Of a stretch of DNA of 33,293 nucleotides, positions 25,932-33,293 are shown piece by piece. A program made the translations under genes and the position numbers. Each line of letters begins with the position of its first letter. Position 1 is the stretch's first letter. Source of the DNA: Azospirillum sp. Its GTDB lineage: Bacteria; Pseudomonadota; Alphaproteobacteria; Azospirillales; Azospirillaceae. Under the pieces are notes generated by a model. It was not told the origin of the DNA. It did no database searches and saw only the letters and a list, made by a program, of their open reading frames with translations. Location: the NCBI GenBank assembly GCA_027483805.1, contig JAIXTS010000392.1, positions 1-33,293 of the forward strand. Direction: 5' to 3'.

Positions 25932-26032
25932 TTAGAGCCCATCAGGTGTTCATAGAAACACCTGATGGGCTCTAAGCTTCTGTTTTGTCGTGTGATTCAC
26001 GGTTTCAACGTTACCATTTAAACCGATCACAC
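25932..26032. repeat. Two-palindrome intergenic repeat element
   Basis: The first palindrome has perfect 19-base arms (25932-25950 and 25957-25975) around a six-base loop, with outer ends TTAGAGCCC and GGGCTCTAA. The second is imperfect: GTGTGAT-TCA-CGGTTT (25990-26005) against AAACCG-ATCACAC (26020-26032), the left arm having three extra bases. The pair fills the gap between the unknown gene and the YibQ-like gene. AGAGC...GCTCT-ended palindromes dispersed in intergenic DNA are known from many Alphaproteobacteria, so I infer a repeat family. The first hairpin could also act as a terminator, since TGTTTTG follows it. Confidence 0.75.
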
Positions 26033-26033
26033 T

Positions 26034-27380
26034 CTAGCGGTCGGCCTGCCGGTTCACCACCGCCGTCACCGGCGCCAGGACGATCCCCCGGTCACGCAGC
26101 CCCGCCGACCAGGCCGACAGCCGTTCCAGGCTGACGGGATTGCTGACTTCCGCGAAGCCCACCGCCGCACCATTGGCCTGGGCCAGCCGTTCCAGCTGTG
26201 CCAGCTGGGCATCGATGCCGATGCCCGACGGGATACGGTCGATCTGCAGGTCGCTGATGGCGCGCGGCAGCGACAATTCCTTGGACACGGCCGCCGCCTT
26301 GCTGCCCGACACCTGCCAGAGATCGAGATAGACAAGGCCACGGCGCTGCACCTGCAATAGCACGCCGCGCAGGCTCTCGCGCTGGGTGAGGAAATCCGTG
26401 CCGCTGTCGGTTTTTGAGGTCACGCCGACATAACCGGTAAAGGCCGCCAGCGTGGCCTCCAGCCGCCGTACATTCTCTTCGTCCGACAGGTTCGACAGAA
26501 GCGTGTTGGGTCCGGGATCGTTGGCAGGAAAGCCCTGCGGCTGCATCGGCACCGACAGCAGCACCTCATGCCCCTTGGCCCGCACCTCGTCCACCTTGGC
26601 CTGCAAATTCTCCGCCGTCGGGGTGAAGGCAAAAGTAACGGCACCGGGAAGTCGGTCAACCGCCTCGTGCATGGCGGTGTCCGACAGGCCCAGGCCCGTC
26701 ACAACGATGGCGATACGTGGCCGTTTGTCATCCTGCGGAAAGGGCCGTGCATAATATTGCCAGGGGGCGGTGCCGTCCGGCGCCACGCGCGGCACCCGGC
26801 CGACGCGCAGCCGCTCCAGCAGCTGATCATTGCGCGACGGGGTCAGGGTGACGGGCATGTCCACCGGGTCCAGCGGCACCTCTTCCTCCGGCGCTGGCGG
26901 GGCCGCATCGGCAAAGCGTGGCGTGCCGTCGGGCAGCAGCACGGGCACGCCCTGGCCCAGGCTGCGGGTCGCATCCAGCCGCCGCATGGTGTCCGGTGCC
27001 TGGATGGCCAGCCACCCCGCCGTCCCGGCCAGGGCCAGGACAAGAACCATGGCGCCGATCACGGGCGGCGACGGCTTGCCGAGTTTCTTCCGTTCCTTCC
27101 GCTCCCCCGTGAGGCCGGGCGCATCATCCCCGACGCCGGGGCCGTGGTCCTCATCGGCCATGAAGGCCAGATCCATGGCATCGGCGGACGGTGCGGCGGC
27201 CTTGGCCTTCTTGCTCTTGCGGCCGAAGGACCAGCGTTTGCCATCCTTCTTGGCCGCACGGTCATGCGCCTTGGCCTGGCGCTTGGCCCCCAGCCGGGAA
27301 GCCAATACGGCAGCACTTCCCCCATCCCCGGGCGGAGCGGCTTCCGTCTTTTTCTTCCTGGAGAGCGGGAACAAGGCCAC
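26034..27380 (-). CDS. Divergent polysaccharide deacetylase family protein (YibQ-like, DUF610)
   Basis: Protein of 448 residues. The N-terminal 105 residues are cytoplasmic, highly basic and Ala/Lys-rich. One transmembrane helix follows (VIGAMVLVLALAGTAGWLAI), then a Pro-rich periplasmic linker, and from about residue 225 a divergent NodB-like fold (RIAIVVTGLGLSDTAMHEAVDRLPGAVTFAFTP, then GHEVLLSVPMQPQGFPANDPGPNTLL). The family keeps the fold of polysaccharide deacetylases; its role with CtpA and EnvC in envelope maintenance is inferred from gene order. The GTG at 27380 is the start, with a weak ribosome site, 21 bases after ctpA. It is the last gene of the operon, next to the repeat element. 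Confidence 0.88.
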   Translation of the reverse strand: MALFPLSRKKKTEAAPPGDGGSAAVLASRLGAKRQAKAHDRAAKKDGKRWSFGRKSKKAKAAAPSADAMDLAFMADEDHGPGVGDDAPGLTGERKERKKLGKPSPPVIGAMVLVLALAGTAGWLAIQAPDTMRRLDATRSLGQGVPVLLPDGTPRFADAAPPAPEEEVPLDPVDMPVTLTPSRNDQLLERLRVGRVPRVAPDGTAPWQYYARPFPQDDKRPRIAIVVTGLGLSDTAMHEAVDRLPGAVTFAFTPTAENLQAKVDEVRAKGHEVLLSVPMQPQGFPANDPGPNTLLSNLSDEENVRRLEATLAAFTGYVGVTSKTDSGTDFLTQRESLRGVLLQVQRRGLVYLDLWQVSGSKAAAVSKELSLPRAISDLQIDRIPSGIGIDAQLAQLERLAQANGAAVGFAEVSNPVSLERLSAWSAGLRDRGIVLAPVTAVVNRQADR

Positions 27381-27401
27381 GGTGCGGGTGCTTTGGCTCG
27401 G

Positions 27402-28826
27402 TTAGTTGGTGTGTTTGGGCTGGTTGAACAGGGAAACACCGCGCAGCAGATCAACGGCGCGGGCCAGCTGATAATCGACCGGCGGCGCGTCGGCATTGCT
27501 GTTGGCGGCCACGGGCGTCGCCGCCGGATTGGGTGCGGCGGCCGGGGCCGGCGGTGTCGCCGCCGCACCTGGCGCGGGGGCGGGGGTGGAAGCCGGTGCC
27601 GGCTTGGCCGCCGCCCCCTGATCGGTGTTGCGCAGGGCGTTGGGCAGGTCGGCCTCACGCCGGCGCTGTCCGGCCGCCGCCAGTTCCTCAATCTTGGCGG
27701 GCTGCACCTCGATATCCGGGGTGATGCCCAGCTGCTGGATCGACTTGCCCGACGGGGTGTAATAGCGCGAGGTGGTCAGGCGCATGGCGCTCTGCTGCCC
27801 CTGCAACGGGATGATGGTCTGCACCGACCCCTTGCCGAAGCTCTGCGTGCCCAGGATGATGGCGCGCTTATGGTCTTGCAGGGCGCCGGCAACGATCTCC
27901 GATGCCGACGCGGAGCCGCCATTGATCAGCACCACGACGGGCAGGCCATCGGCGACATCGCCGGCCTTGGCCGTGTAACGGTCGCCTTCCTTGCCCCCGC
28001 GTCCACGGGTGGACACGATCTCCCGGCCCTTGTCCAGGAATGTATCGGACACCGAAACAGCCTGATCCAGCAACCCGCCCGGATTGTTGCGCAGGTCCAG
28101 CACATAGCCGATCAGCTTGGACCCCAGCTGTTCCTTCAGCTTGGCCATGGCCTTGTCCAGGCCGGGCTGCGTCTGCTCATTGAAGCTGGAGATGCGGATA
28201 TAGCCGACATTATTCTCGGCGCGGAACCGCACGGACTGCACCTTGATGCTGGCGCGGGTCAGGTTCAGCTGGATCGGCTCGGCCACGTTCTGGCGACGGA
28301 TGGTGACCTTGATATCGCTGCCCACGGGGCCGCGCATCTTCTCCACCGCATCGTTCAGCGACAGGCCGACGATCTGCTCATCATTCAGATGGGTGATGAA
28401 ATCACCGGGCTGCACCCCGGCGCGGGCGGCGGGCGTGTCATCCATGGGGGAGATGACCTTGACGAATCCGTTCTCCGTCGTCACCTCGATGCCCAGACCG
28501 CCGAACTCGCCCCGGGTCTGCACCCGCATATCGGCGAAATTCTTCTTGTTCAGATAGGAGGAATGGGGATCGAGCGAGGTGAGCATGCCATCAATGGCCG
28601 CCTCGATCAGCTGCTCGTCGGAAACCTCTTCGACATATTCCGACCGCACCCGCTCGAACACATCGGCGAACAGGTCCAGCTGCTTGTAGGTTTCCGACTT
28701 CAGCGGTTCGCGCGCCTGCGCACTGCCCGTCACGCCCAGGGGGGCGGTGCCAAGGGGAACGGTGCCAAGGGGAACGGTGAAGGCCAGCAGGGCCGCGATG
28801 GCGGCAGTGGAGAACAGCTTGTTCAT
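27402..28826 (-). CDS. ctpA: Carboxyl-terminal processing protease, S41 family
   Basis: Periplasmic serine protease that trims C-termini of envelope proteins, including peptidoglycan hydrolases and their regulators in other bacteria. The 474-residue chain has a signal peptide with an unusual repeated VPLGT segment, an N-terminal helical region, a PDZ domain (about 85-170, GLGIEVTTENGFVKVISPMDDTPAARAGVQPGD) and the catalytic domain with DLRNNPGG, the Ser-containing NGGSASASEIVAGAL and the Lys of GKGSVQ. The C-terminal 75 residues begin with an Ala/Pro-rich low-complexity segment. The ATG at 28826 follows AAGG by seven bases and lies two bases after the envC stop. Confidence 0.96.
   Translation of the reverse strand: MNKLFSTAAIAALLAFTVPLGTVPLGTAPLGVTGSAQAREPLKSETYKQLDLFADVFERVRSEYVEEVSDEQLIEAAIDGMLTSLDPHSSYLNKKNFADMRVQTRGEFGGLGIEVTTENGFVKVISPMDDTPAARAGVQPGDFITHLNDEQIVGLSLNDAVEKMRGPVGSDIKVTIRRQNVAEPIQLNLTRASIKVQSVRFRAENNVGYIRISSFNEQTQPGLDKAMAKLKEQLGSKLIGYVLDLRNNPGGLLDQAVSVSDTFLDKGREIVSTRGRGGKEGDRYTAKAGDVADGLPVVVLINGGSASASEIVAGALQDHKRAIILGTQSFGKGSVQTIIPLQGQQSAMRLTTSRYYTPSGKSIQQLGITPDIEVQPAKIEELAAAGQRRREADLPNALRNTDQGAAAKPAPASTPAPAPGAAATPPAPAAAPNPAATPVAANSNADAPPVDYQLARAVDLLRGVSLFNQPKHTN
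28731..28780 (-). repeat. 15-bp tandem repeat inside the CtpA signal peptide
   Basis: Two identical 15-base units (28746-28760 and 28761-28775) are flanked by a partial and a degenerate copy. The unit is a multiple of three and encodes the five-residue repeat VPLGT, so copy-number changes would lengthen or shorten the signal peptide without a frameshift. Confidence 0.75.
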
Positions 28827-28828
28827 GA

Positions 28829-30079
28829 TCAACCTTGTCCTTTGCCGTCGGAGGCTGCAAGGCCGCGCGCGGGGTTGACAGGCTGACCACCACGCCGCAG
28901 CTCGTAATACAAACTCGGGTCCCCATCCCCCGACAGAAGTCCCACCGGCTCCCCGCCCAGCACGCGCTGTCCCACCTGGGCATCGATACGTCCCAGGCCG
29001 GACAGAAGGGAATGATATCCGTTGGCATGTTCAAGGATCAAGAGAAGCCCGTATCCCTTAAACGGTCCCGCGAACATCACCGCCCCGTCGGCTGGTGCAA
29101 CAACGGGGCCACCGGCCCGGCCGCTGTAGGTCAGACCCCGGCTGGTCGCCCCCACATCGTCCGTCTGACCATAACGTCTGACCACCTTGCCGCTGACCGG
29201 CGCCACCATGCCGCCGAGGATGCCGGCCGATTGTGGCTCGGCCGGGGCGCGTTTCAGGCCTGCCACCCTGTCGCGGGCCCGCTTCTCACGGTCGGCCTCA
29301 AGCTGGGCCTGACGCTGCCGCTCGGCCTCCGCCTTGCGTGCCGCCTCGGCCTTGCGCTCGGCTTCCAGCTTCTCGATCAGGTCCTTCAGGTCGCCCGCCT
29401 TCTCCCCCAGCGAGGCGACGCGTGTCGACAGCCGCGCACGCTCACTGTCGGTATTCTTCGACAGTTCCTCGCGCCGCGCCACCAGCACGGCCAGATCCCT
29501 CTGGCGCAGGGCCAGGCTTTCCGCGGCCCGCGCCGTCTTGTCCTTCTGTTGCGCCAGTTGCCGGCGCAGATCGACCAGACCCTGCAATTCCCTGGACAGG
29601 GCATCGGCACGGGTTTTCAGCTCCGGAACGGCGGACCGCAGCAGCAGCGCGCTTTTCACCGTGTCGCTGGGTGATTGCGGGGCCGCGATCATCGTATCGG
29701 GCGGCAGGCGGGACAGGCGCTGCAAGGCACCCAGAAGATCGGCCAGGGCGGCGCGGTCGGCCTCGATCCTGTCCAGCCTTGCCTTCTCCTCCTCACCCAG
29801 ATCGCCCAGGGCGCTTTCCAGCCGGGCCAGTTCATCGGACTGGCTGCGCTGCTGATCCGCCGCCTCGATGGCACGGGCGCGCAGGTCGGCCAGCTCCTTT
29901 TCCAGCGCTTCGGCCTTGGCGTCCAGCTGTGCCTTGGCCTTGTCCGCCTCCTGCAGGTCGCGCTCCACCTGCTGCAGCTGCTTGGCCGGATCGGGCTTCT
30001 TCTCCTGCGCCAGAACGGGTGCCGCCAGCAGGGCCGGCAGCAGCATCAGAGTGATAACGGGCGGATAACGCAGGGACAC
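28829..30079 (-). CDS. envC: Murein hydrolase activator, EnvC-like (coiled coil plus LytM)
   Basis: Periplasmic division factor of 416 residues. A signal peptide ends at VLA (about residue 24). A long coiled coil with many Ala, Glu, Lys and Gln occupies residues 28-275, and a LytM/peptidase M23 domain fills about 290-405. The zinc ligands of active M23 enzymes are missing: RGLTYSG stands where a His should be, LSGLG replaces the HxH region and YYELR the final His. This is the state seen in EnvC, which activates amidases rather than cutting peptidoglycan itself. The GTG at 30079 is used, with a weak ribosome site. It leads the envC-ctpA-yibQ operon. Confidence 0.92.
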   Translation of the reverse strand: MSLRYPPVITLMLLPALLAAPVLAQEKKPDPAKQLQQVERDLQEADKAKAQLDAKAEALEKELADLRARAIEAADQQRSQSDELARLESALGDLGEEEKARLDRIEADRAALADLLGALQRLSRLPPDTMIAAPQSPSDTVKSALLLRSAVPELKTRADALSRELQGLVDLRRQLAQQKDKTARAAESLALRQRDLAVLVARREELSKNTDSERARLSTRVASLGEKAGDLKDLIEKLEAERKAEAARKAEAERQRQAQLEADREKRARDRVAGLKRAPAEPQSAGILGGMVAPVSGKVVRRYGQTDDVGATSRGLTYSGRAGGPVVAPADGAVMFAGPFKGYGLLLILEHANGYHSLLSGLGRIDAQVGQRVLGGEPVGLLSGDGDPSLYYELRRGGQPVNPARGLAASDGKGQG

Positions 30080-30193
30080 GCAAACAGTTTCCCGAATCGG
30101 AACAAGATTTAAGATGAAGGATACCGCGTAAGCCGTTGATCTGCCATCGGCATACAGGACATTCCCCCCTTATGCTGGCAGTGTACGGGCAAG

Positions 30194-30239
30194 CGCGGGC
30201 GGCGTCGATGGGGCAGAAGGCCCGCCGGCACCGCCCGCG
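30194..30239 (-). repeat. Long-loop inverted repeat downstream of the VWA gene
   Basis: CGCGGGCGG (30194-30202) and CCGCCCGCG (30231-30239) are perfect inverted copies around a 28-base loop, directly after the VWA gene stop. There is no T-run, so termination is uncertain. It lies between the VWA gene and envC on the same strand. Confidence 0.4.
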
Positions 30240-30242
30240 GCC

Positions 30243-31433
30243 TCACCGCATCAATTCCCGCATGCCCGCATCCAGGCCCGCCAGGGTCAGCGGATACATG
30301 CGGTCCGCCATGATCTGACGCAGCAGGCCGATGGATTGCGTATAGGACCAGTAGCGTTCGTCCGACGGGTTCAGCCAGATGGCATGCGGATATTTGTCCA
30401 GCAGCCGGCGCATCCAGACGATGCCCGCCTCCTCGTTGAAATGTTCCACGCTGCCGCCGGGCTGGGTGATCTCATAGGGGCTCATCGACGCATCCCCGAC
30501 AAACACCAGCTTATAGTCGGAACCATAGGTGTTGATCACGTCGAAGGTGGACAGCCGCTCCACATTGCGGCGCTTGTTATCCTTCCACACGCCTTCATAG
30601 ACGCAATTGTGGAAATAATAATACTCCAGATGCTTGAACTCACCGCGCGCTGCGCTGAACAATTCCTCGCACAGGCGGATATGGTCATCCATCGACCCGC
30701 CAATATCCAAGAACAGCAGCACCTTCACGGCATTATGCCGTTCCGGCACCATCTTGATATCCAGCCAGCCGGCATTGCGCGCCGTTGAACTGATCGTATC
30801 GGGCAGGTCCAGCGTCTCCGCCGCCCCGGTCCGGGCAAATTTGCGCAGGCGGCGCAGCGCCACCTTGATGTTGCGGGTGCCCAGTTCGACACTGTCGTCC
30901 AGATTGCGGAACTCCCGCTTGTCCCAGACCTTGACGGCGCGCCTGTTGCGGCTGCCATCCTGGCCGATACGCACACCTTCGGGGTTGTAGCCATAGGCGC
31001 CGAAAGGGCTGGTCCCGGCGGTGCCGATCCATTTATTGCCGCCCTGGTGGCGGTCCTTCTGTTCGGCCAGCCGCTGGGCCAAGGTCTCCATCAGTTTGTC
31101 CCAGCCGCCCAGCGCGTCGATCTGCGCCTTTTCCTCCTCGGTCAGGAATTTTTCGGCCAGCTTGCGCAGCCATTCCTCCGGGATGCGGGCCGTCAACTCC
31201 TCAGCCCCGACAGCGCCGCTGCCTTCCAGCCCCTTGAACACGGTGGCGAAGACACGGTCGAACTTGTCCAGGTTGCGTTCGTCCTTCACCAGAATGGCGC
31301 GGGAAAGATAATAGAAATCCTCCACCGCATAGCCGGCGATGCCGGCCTGCATCGCCTCCATCAGTGCCAGATATTCCTTCAGGCTGACCGGGACGCCGGC
31401 CTTGCGCAGGTCATAGAAGAAACCGGTAAACAT
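30243..31433 (-). CDS. VWA domain-containing protein, CoxE-like (COG3825 type)
   Basis: Cytoplasmic protein of 396 residues. An N-terminal helical region (FFYDLRKAGVPVSLKEYLALMEAM) is followed by a charged middle with TSPFGAYGYNPEGVRIG, then a von Willebrand A domain from about residue 235. The MIDAS metal site reads DIGGS instead of the classical DxSxS, with FVGDASMSP as the later acidic loop. Proteins of this type usually work with a MoxR-family AAA ATPase in metalloenzyme or complex assembly. No such gene is present in this window. The ATG at 31433 lies 55 bases after the cyclase gene, so the two may be co-transcribed. Confidence 0.9.
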   Translation of the reverse strand: MFTGFFYDLRKAGVPVSLKEYLALMEAMQAGIAGYAVEDFYYLSRAILVKDERNLDKFDRVFATVFKGLEGSGAVGAEELTARIPEEWLRKLAEKFLTEEEKAQIDALGGWDKLMETLAQRLAEQKDRHQGGNKWIGTAGTSPFGAYGYNPEGVRIGQDGSRNRRAVKVWDKREFRNLDDSVELGTRNIKVALRRLRKFARTGAAETLDLPDTISSTARNAGWLDIKMVPERHNAVKVLLFLDIGGSMDDHIRLCEELFSAARGEFKHLEYYYFHNCVYEGVWKDNKRRNVERLSTFDVINTYGSDYKLVFVGDASMSPYEITQPGGSVEHFNEEAGIVWMRRLLDKYPHAIWLNPSDERYWSYTQSIGLLRQIMADRMYPLTLAGLDAGMRELMR

Positions 31434-31488
31434 GGGATGGGCAGGTCCGGGTATCGGGATTCATCTGGCGGCCAGCATAGCACAGGGC

Positions 31489-32871
31489 TCACGCCGCGCA
31501 CGACGCATCGTCGCTGTCAACGGCCAGTGGCCGGTACCAGAGCGCGATGGCCCCGTCCCGGCCACGCAGCGGCATTTCCTCCACCCGGCAATAACGGGCC
31601 AGCGCCGCCTCGCCATCGGTGACCAGGGCAGCCCCCGCCACCTCGTCTGAAATGACGATACCGGCCTCCAGCTCACGGGTCAGGTGCATCAGGCGGCTGG
31701 CCACATTCACCGTGTCACCGATAACGGTGAATTCCAGGCGCTGGTCAGAACCGATATCGCCGGCCACCACAGCGCCGTAATGCACCCCGATGCCCAGCCC
31801 CACCGATGGCAGCCCGCGCTCCGCCCGTTCACGATTCCATTCCACAATCGCCGTCTGCATGTCATGGGCACAGGCCAGCGCCGCCGCCGGGTCCCGCCCG
31901 CTGGGCGCCAGCAGGCCGAAGGTGGCCATGACACAGTCGCCGATATATTTGTCGACGGTGCCGCCATGGGTGAAGACCGCCTTTTCCATGCGGATGCGGA
32001 ATTGACGCAGCAGATCGATGATCTCCGCCGCCGGCGCATTCTCGCACAGCCGCGTGAAGCCCGTCAGGTCGGCAAACAGAACGGAAACGACGCGCGTGTT
32101 GGGCCGCGAGAGGGGGCTGTCTCTGGAGGCCAGCCGCTCCACCATGTCGGGGGAAAAATACCGGGCCAGATTGGCCCTTTCGCATTCCGTGGCCGCCTGA
32201 CTGACCAGCAGCATCTTCGACCGGCGCACGGCGGCGGCAAGGGTCAGCGCCGTCAGGATCAGGAACAGCACCTGGGTCAGCCAGTTGGACAGGTCGACAT
32301 AGCGCGGGTTCTGCATCACGCGCAGGAAATCGCCCGCATCGGTGCTGGCCCAGATCCAGTCGAACGGCATGGTGAAGGTGCCGGGCTGGCGCATGGCGTG
32401 GACCACCACGGCGGACCAGGACAGGGCCGCCGTCAGCCCGCTCCACACCACCAGGGCCGGCCGCTGCACCATCACGGAACTGGCGATCATCAGGAAATAG
32501 ACATTGTACCAGACGGTGCGGGTGTTCATGGCCGGCGACAGCACATCGCCACCGATGGTGATGGGCGTGGTCATCACCATGGAAATCGCAAAATGGTCAA
32601 AGGCGACGGATGCAAACAACTGCCAGGGACGGAACAGGCGGGTGCGGTTTAGGGCCCAGAGCGCAAGGCCGTTGCAGGCAACAATGGCGATGCCCAGATA
32701 TCCGGCTGCATTCTCCCCCGTCTGGTCCAGCAGGGCCAGCCAGGCGAAAATGGCCCCCAGCGCGATCAGCCGCGCCCAGGTTGCCACCTCAATCCCGCGC
32801 GTCTGCTCGCGCTGAAAAACGGCCTTCAGCCGTTCCTCTGTCCCCAGATTGCGATCCGACTGGTTGCTCAT
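31489..32871 (-). CDS. Membrane-bound class III adenylate cyclase
   Basis: Protein of 460 residues that probably makes cAMP. The first 220 residues carry six predicted membrane helices (for example ARLIALGAIFAWLALL and VWYNVYFLMIASSVMV), followed by a short signalling helix and a C-terminal class III cyclase domain (about 255-445). Metal-binding Asp residues are in VLFADLTGFT and DKYIGDCVMATFG, the adenine-selecting Lys is in VDKYIGD, and the transition-state Asn/Arg pair is in VIGDTVNVASRL, so the site looks complete. The integral-membrane input domain suggests a membrane or lipid signal, which is speculative. The ATG at 32871 has AAGG five bases upstream. Confidence 0.94.
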   Translation of the reverse strand: MSNQSDRNLGTEERLKAVFQREQTRGIEVATWARLIALGAIFAWLALLDQTGENAAGYLGIAIVACNGLALWALNRTRLFRPWQLFASVAFDHFAISMVMTTPITIGGDVLSPAMNTRTVWYNVYFLMIASSVMVQRPALVVWSGLTAALSWSAVVVHAMRQPGTFTMPFDWIWASTDAGDFLRVMQNPRYVDLSNWLTQVLFLILTALTLAAAVRRSKMLLVSQAATECERANLARYFSPDMVERLASRDSPLSRPNTRVVSVLFADLTGFTRLCENAPAAEIIDLLRQFRIRMEKAVFTHGGTVDKYIGDCVMATFGLLAPSGRDPAAALACAHDMQTAIVEWNRERAERGLPSVGLGIGVHYGAVVAGDIGSDQRLEFTVIGDTVNVASRLMHLTRELEAGIVISDEVAGAALVTDGEAALARYCRVEEMPLRGRDGAIALWYRPLAVDSDDASCAA

Positions 32872-33054
32872 GCCACCCTTCCCCACCACGCAGGCCGGTG
32901 GTGCCGTCCCCCGGCAAAGCTATCGCGGGAATGCCCCATTCCAACAGGCGTAAGCATCAACCCTCCCCGGCCCATCCCGCAAGCCCGCGCAGGGTGGTCA
33001 GCAAAAAAGGAGCGGTGATGGCCGGATTGTGGCCGAACATGATATCGCAAAAAT

Positions 33055-33093
33055 ATTTGCATAAAGCATAAACTCTCAAAGTGATTTGCAAAT
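33055..33093 (+). promoter_or_regulatory. Paired ATTTGCA boxes, possible activator sites
   Basis: ATTTGCAT at 33055-33062 and the perfect palindrome ATTTGCAAAT at 33084-33093 lie 29 bases apart, about 100-130 bases upstream of the predicted start of transcription. That is where enhancer-binding activators of sigma-54 promoters usually sit. The activator is unknown. Confidence 0.4.
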
Positions 33094-33162
33094 TACAACG
33101 ATTTGTCGCCCCACCGTGCCGCCCATCCCCGGATTTCCGTCATTTTCCCGCCCCCACTCGAT

Positions 33163-33179
33163 TGGCATACCCCCTGCAA
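33163..33179 (+). promoter_or_regulatory. Candidate sigma-54 (RpoN) promoter
   Basis: TGGCAT-ACCCC-CTGCAA has the invariant GG (33164-33165) and GC (33176-33177) exactly ten bases apart, as required for -24/-12 promoters. The flanks match TGGCAY and TGCA well. Transcription would start near 33189, about 48 bases before the ATG at 33237. Confidence 0.55.
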
Positions 33180-33236
33180 TCCTTGGTTCCCATGAAGGCG
33201 ACAACGCCACAACAGATTGAACCGACGGAGCCCGAC

Positions 33237-33293
33237 ATGACCAAGTTCTTCGCCAAGACCGCCGCCGCCGCCCTGATCGCCACCGCCTTCGCC
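33237..33293 (+). CDS. Start of an exported protein (5' end only)
   Basis: Nineteen codons from ATG 33237 to the window edge, with GGAG six bases upstream. They encode a basic start (MTKFFAK) followed by an Ala-rich hydrophobic segment, that is, the beginning of a Sec signal peptide. The mature protein is outside the window and cannot be named. The upstream sigma-54 promoter suggests control by nitrogen, carbon or another RpoN-dependent signal. Confidence 0.75.
   Translation, partial: MTKFFAKTAAAALIATAFA

Larger units (their letters stand above)
32872..33236. other. Intergenic region with AT-rich regulatory block
   Basis: About 365 bases between the divergent cyclase gene and the last gene. 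The part from 33040 to 33110 is markedly AT-rich compared with the surroundings and contains repeated ATTTGC and GCATAAA words. A candidate sigma-54 promoter lies at 33163-33179. No ORF looks real. Confidence 0.5.

Noticed and set aside
26568-28886. 772-codon open frame on the plus strand
   Set aside because: It spans the antisense of both the YibQ-like and ctpA genes including their junction, and the product shows Gly/Arg/His-rich shadow composition without any domain.
1-33293. tRNA, rRNA, CRISPR, insertion sequence or phage genes
   Set aside because: I looked for spaced direct repeats, transposase motifs, cloverleaf patterns and conserved rRNA segments and found none.

Overview
The window is chromosomal DNA from a GC-rich Gram-negative bacterium. 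An alphaproteobacterium of the Rhodospirillales (Azospirillaceae-like) is my best inference. The signs are a DUF1465 protein (a family centred on Alphaproteobacteria), a DUF3369-type response regulator fused to HD-GYP, a ROSE RNA thermometer ahead of an Hsp20 gene, an EnvC-CtpA-YibQ cell-envelope operon, AGAGC-type intergenic palindromes, and CheZ. I see no rRNA, tRNA, CRISPR array, insertion sequence or phage gene. The window looks like core genome with lineage-specific insertions.

Layout. 1-1256 (-): RhlE-type DEAD-box helicase, C-terminus outside the window. 1718-4014 (+): two tandem paralogues of exported TPR-like proteins ending in a TonB-C-like domain. 4037-6520 (-): glycogen phosphorylase. 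6683-8257 (+): PhoD-like metallophosphatase, overlapping tail to tail with a class I aminotransferase (8244-9431, -). The aminotransferase is divergent from an exported BepA-type M48 metalloprotease with TPRs (9490-10869, +). 10890-12488 (-): response regulator with DUF3369 and an HD-GYP domain whose HD motif reads YD. 12699-13472 (+): ScsC/DsbA-like thiol oxidoreductase, followed by about 840 bases with no convincing gene. 14309-16650 (+): aroQ-accB-accC, closed by a strong terminator. 16711-17991 (-): TPR-methyltransferase. 18310-18978 (+): SLT-type transglycosylase with a possible coupled leader peptide. 19129-20935 (+): EamA transporter and rlmJ. 21091-21831 (+): cheZ. 21967-22374 (-): DUF1465 protein, divergent from the Hsp20 gene (22672-23136, +) with its thermometer. 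23430-25328 (-): prpE. 25547-25897 (+): unknown small protein. 25932-26032: palindromic repeat element. 26034-30079 (-): envC-ctpA-yibQ-like operon. 30243-32871 (-): CoxE-like VWA protein and membrane class III cyclase. 33237 to the end (+): start of an exported protein behind a candidate sigma-54 promoter.

How the genes work together. Clear units are fatty-acid precursor supply (aroQ, accB, accC), septal peptidoglycan processing (EnvC, CtpA, YibQ-like) and envelope proteostasis (M48 protease, DsbA-like protein, transglycosylase). Signalling is represented by single genes (HD-GYP regulator, adenylate cyclase, CheZ) without their usual partners nearby. The most informative observations are the ROSE thermometer, a FliM-like CheY-binding peptide at the C-terminus of CheZ, the degenerate HD-GYP, the tandem anchorless TonB-C proteins, the two-palindrome repeat, and the sigma-54 promoter with upstream ATTTGCA boxes at the right edge. 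I did not find a convincing new multi-gene defence or biosynthetic system.
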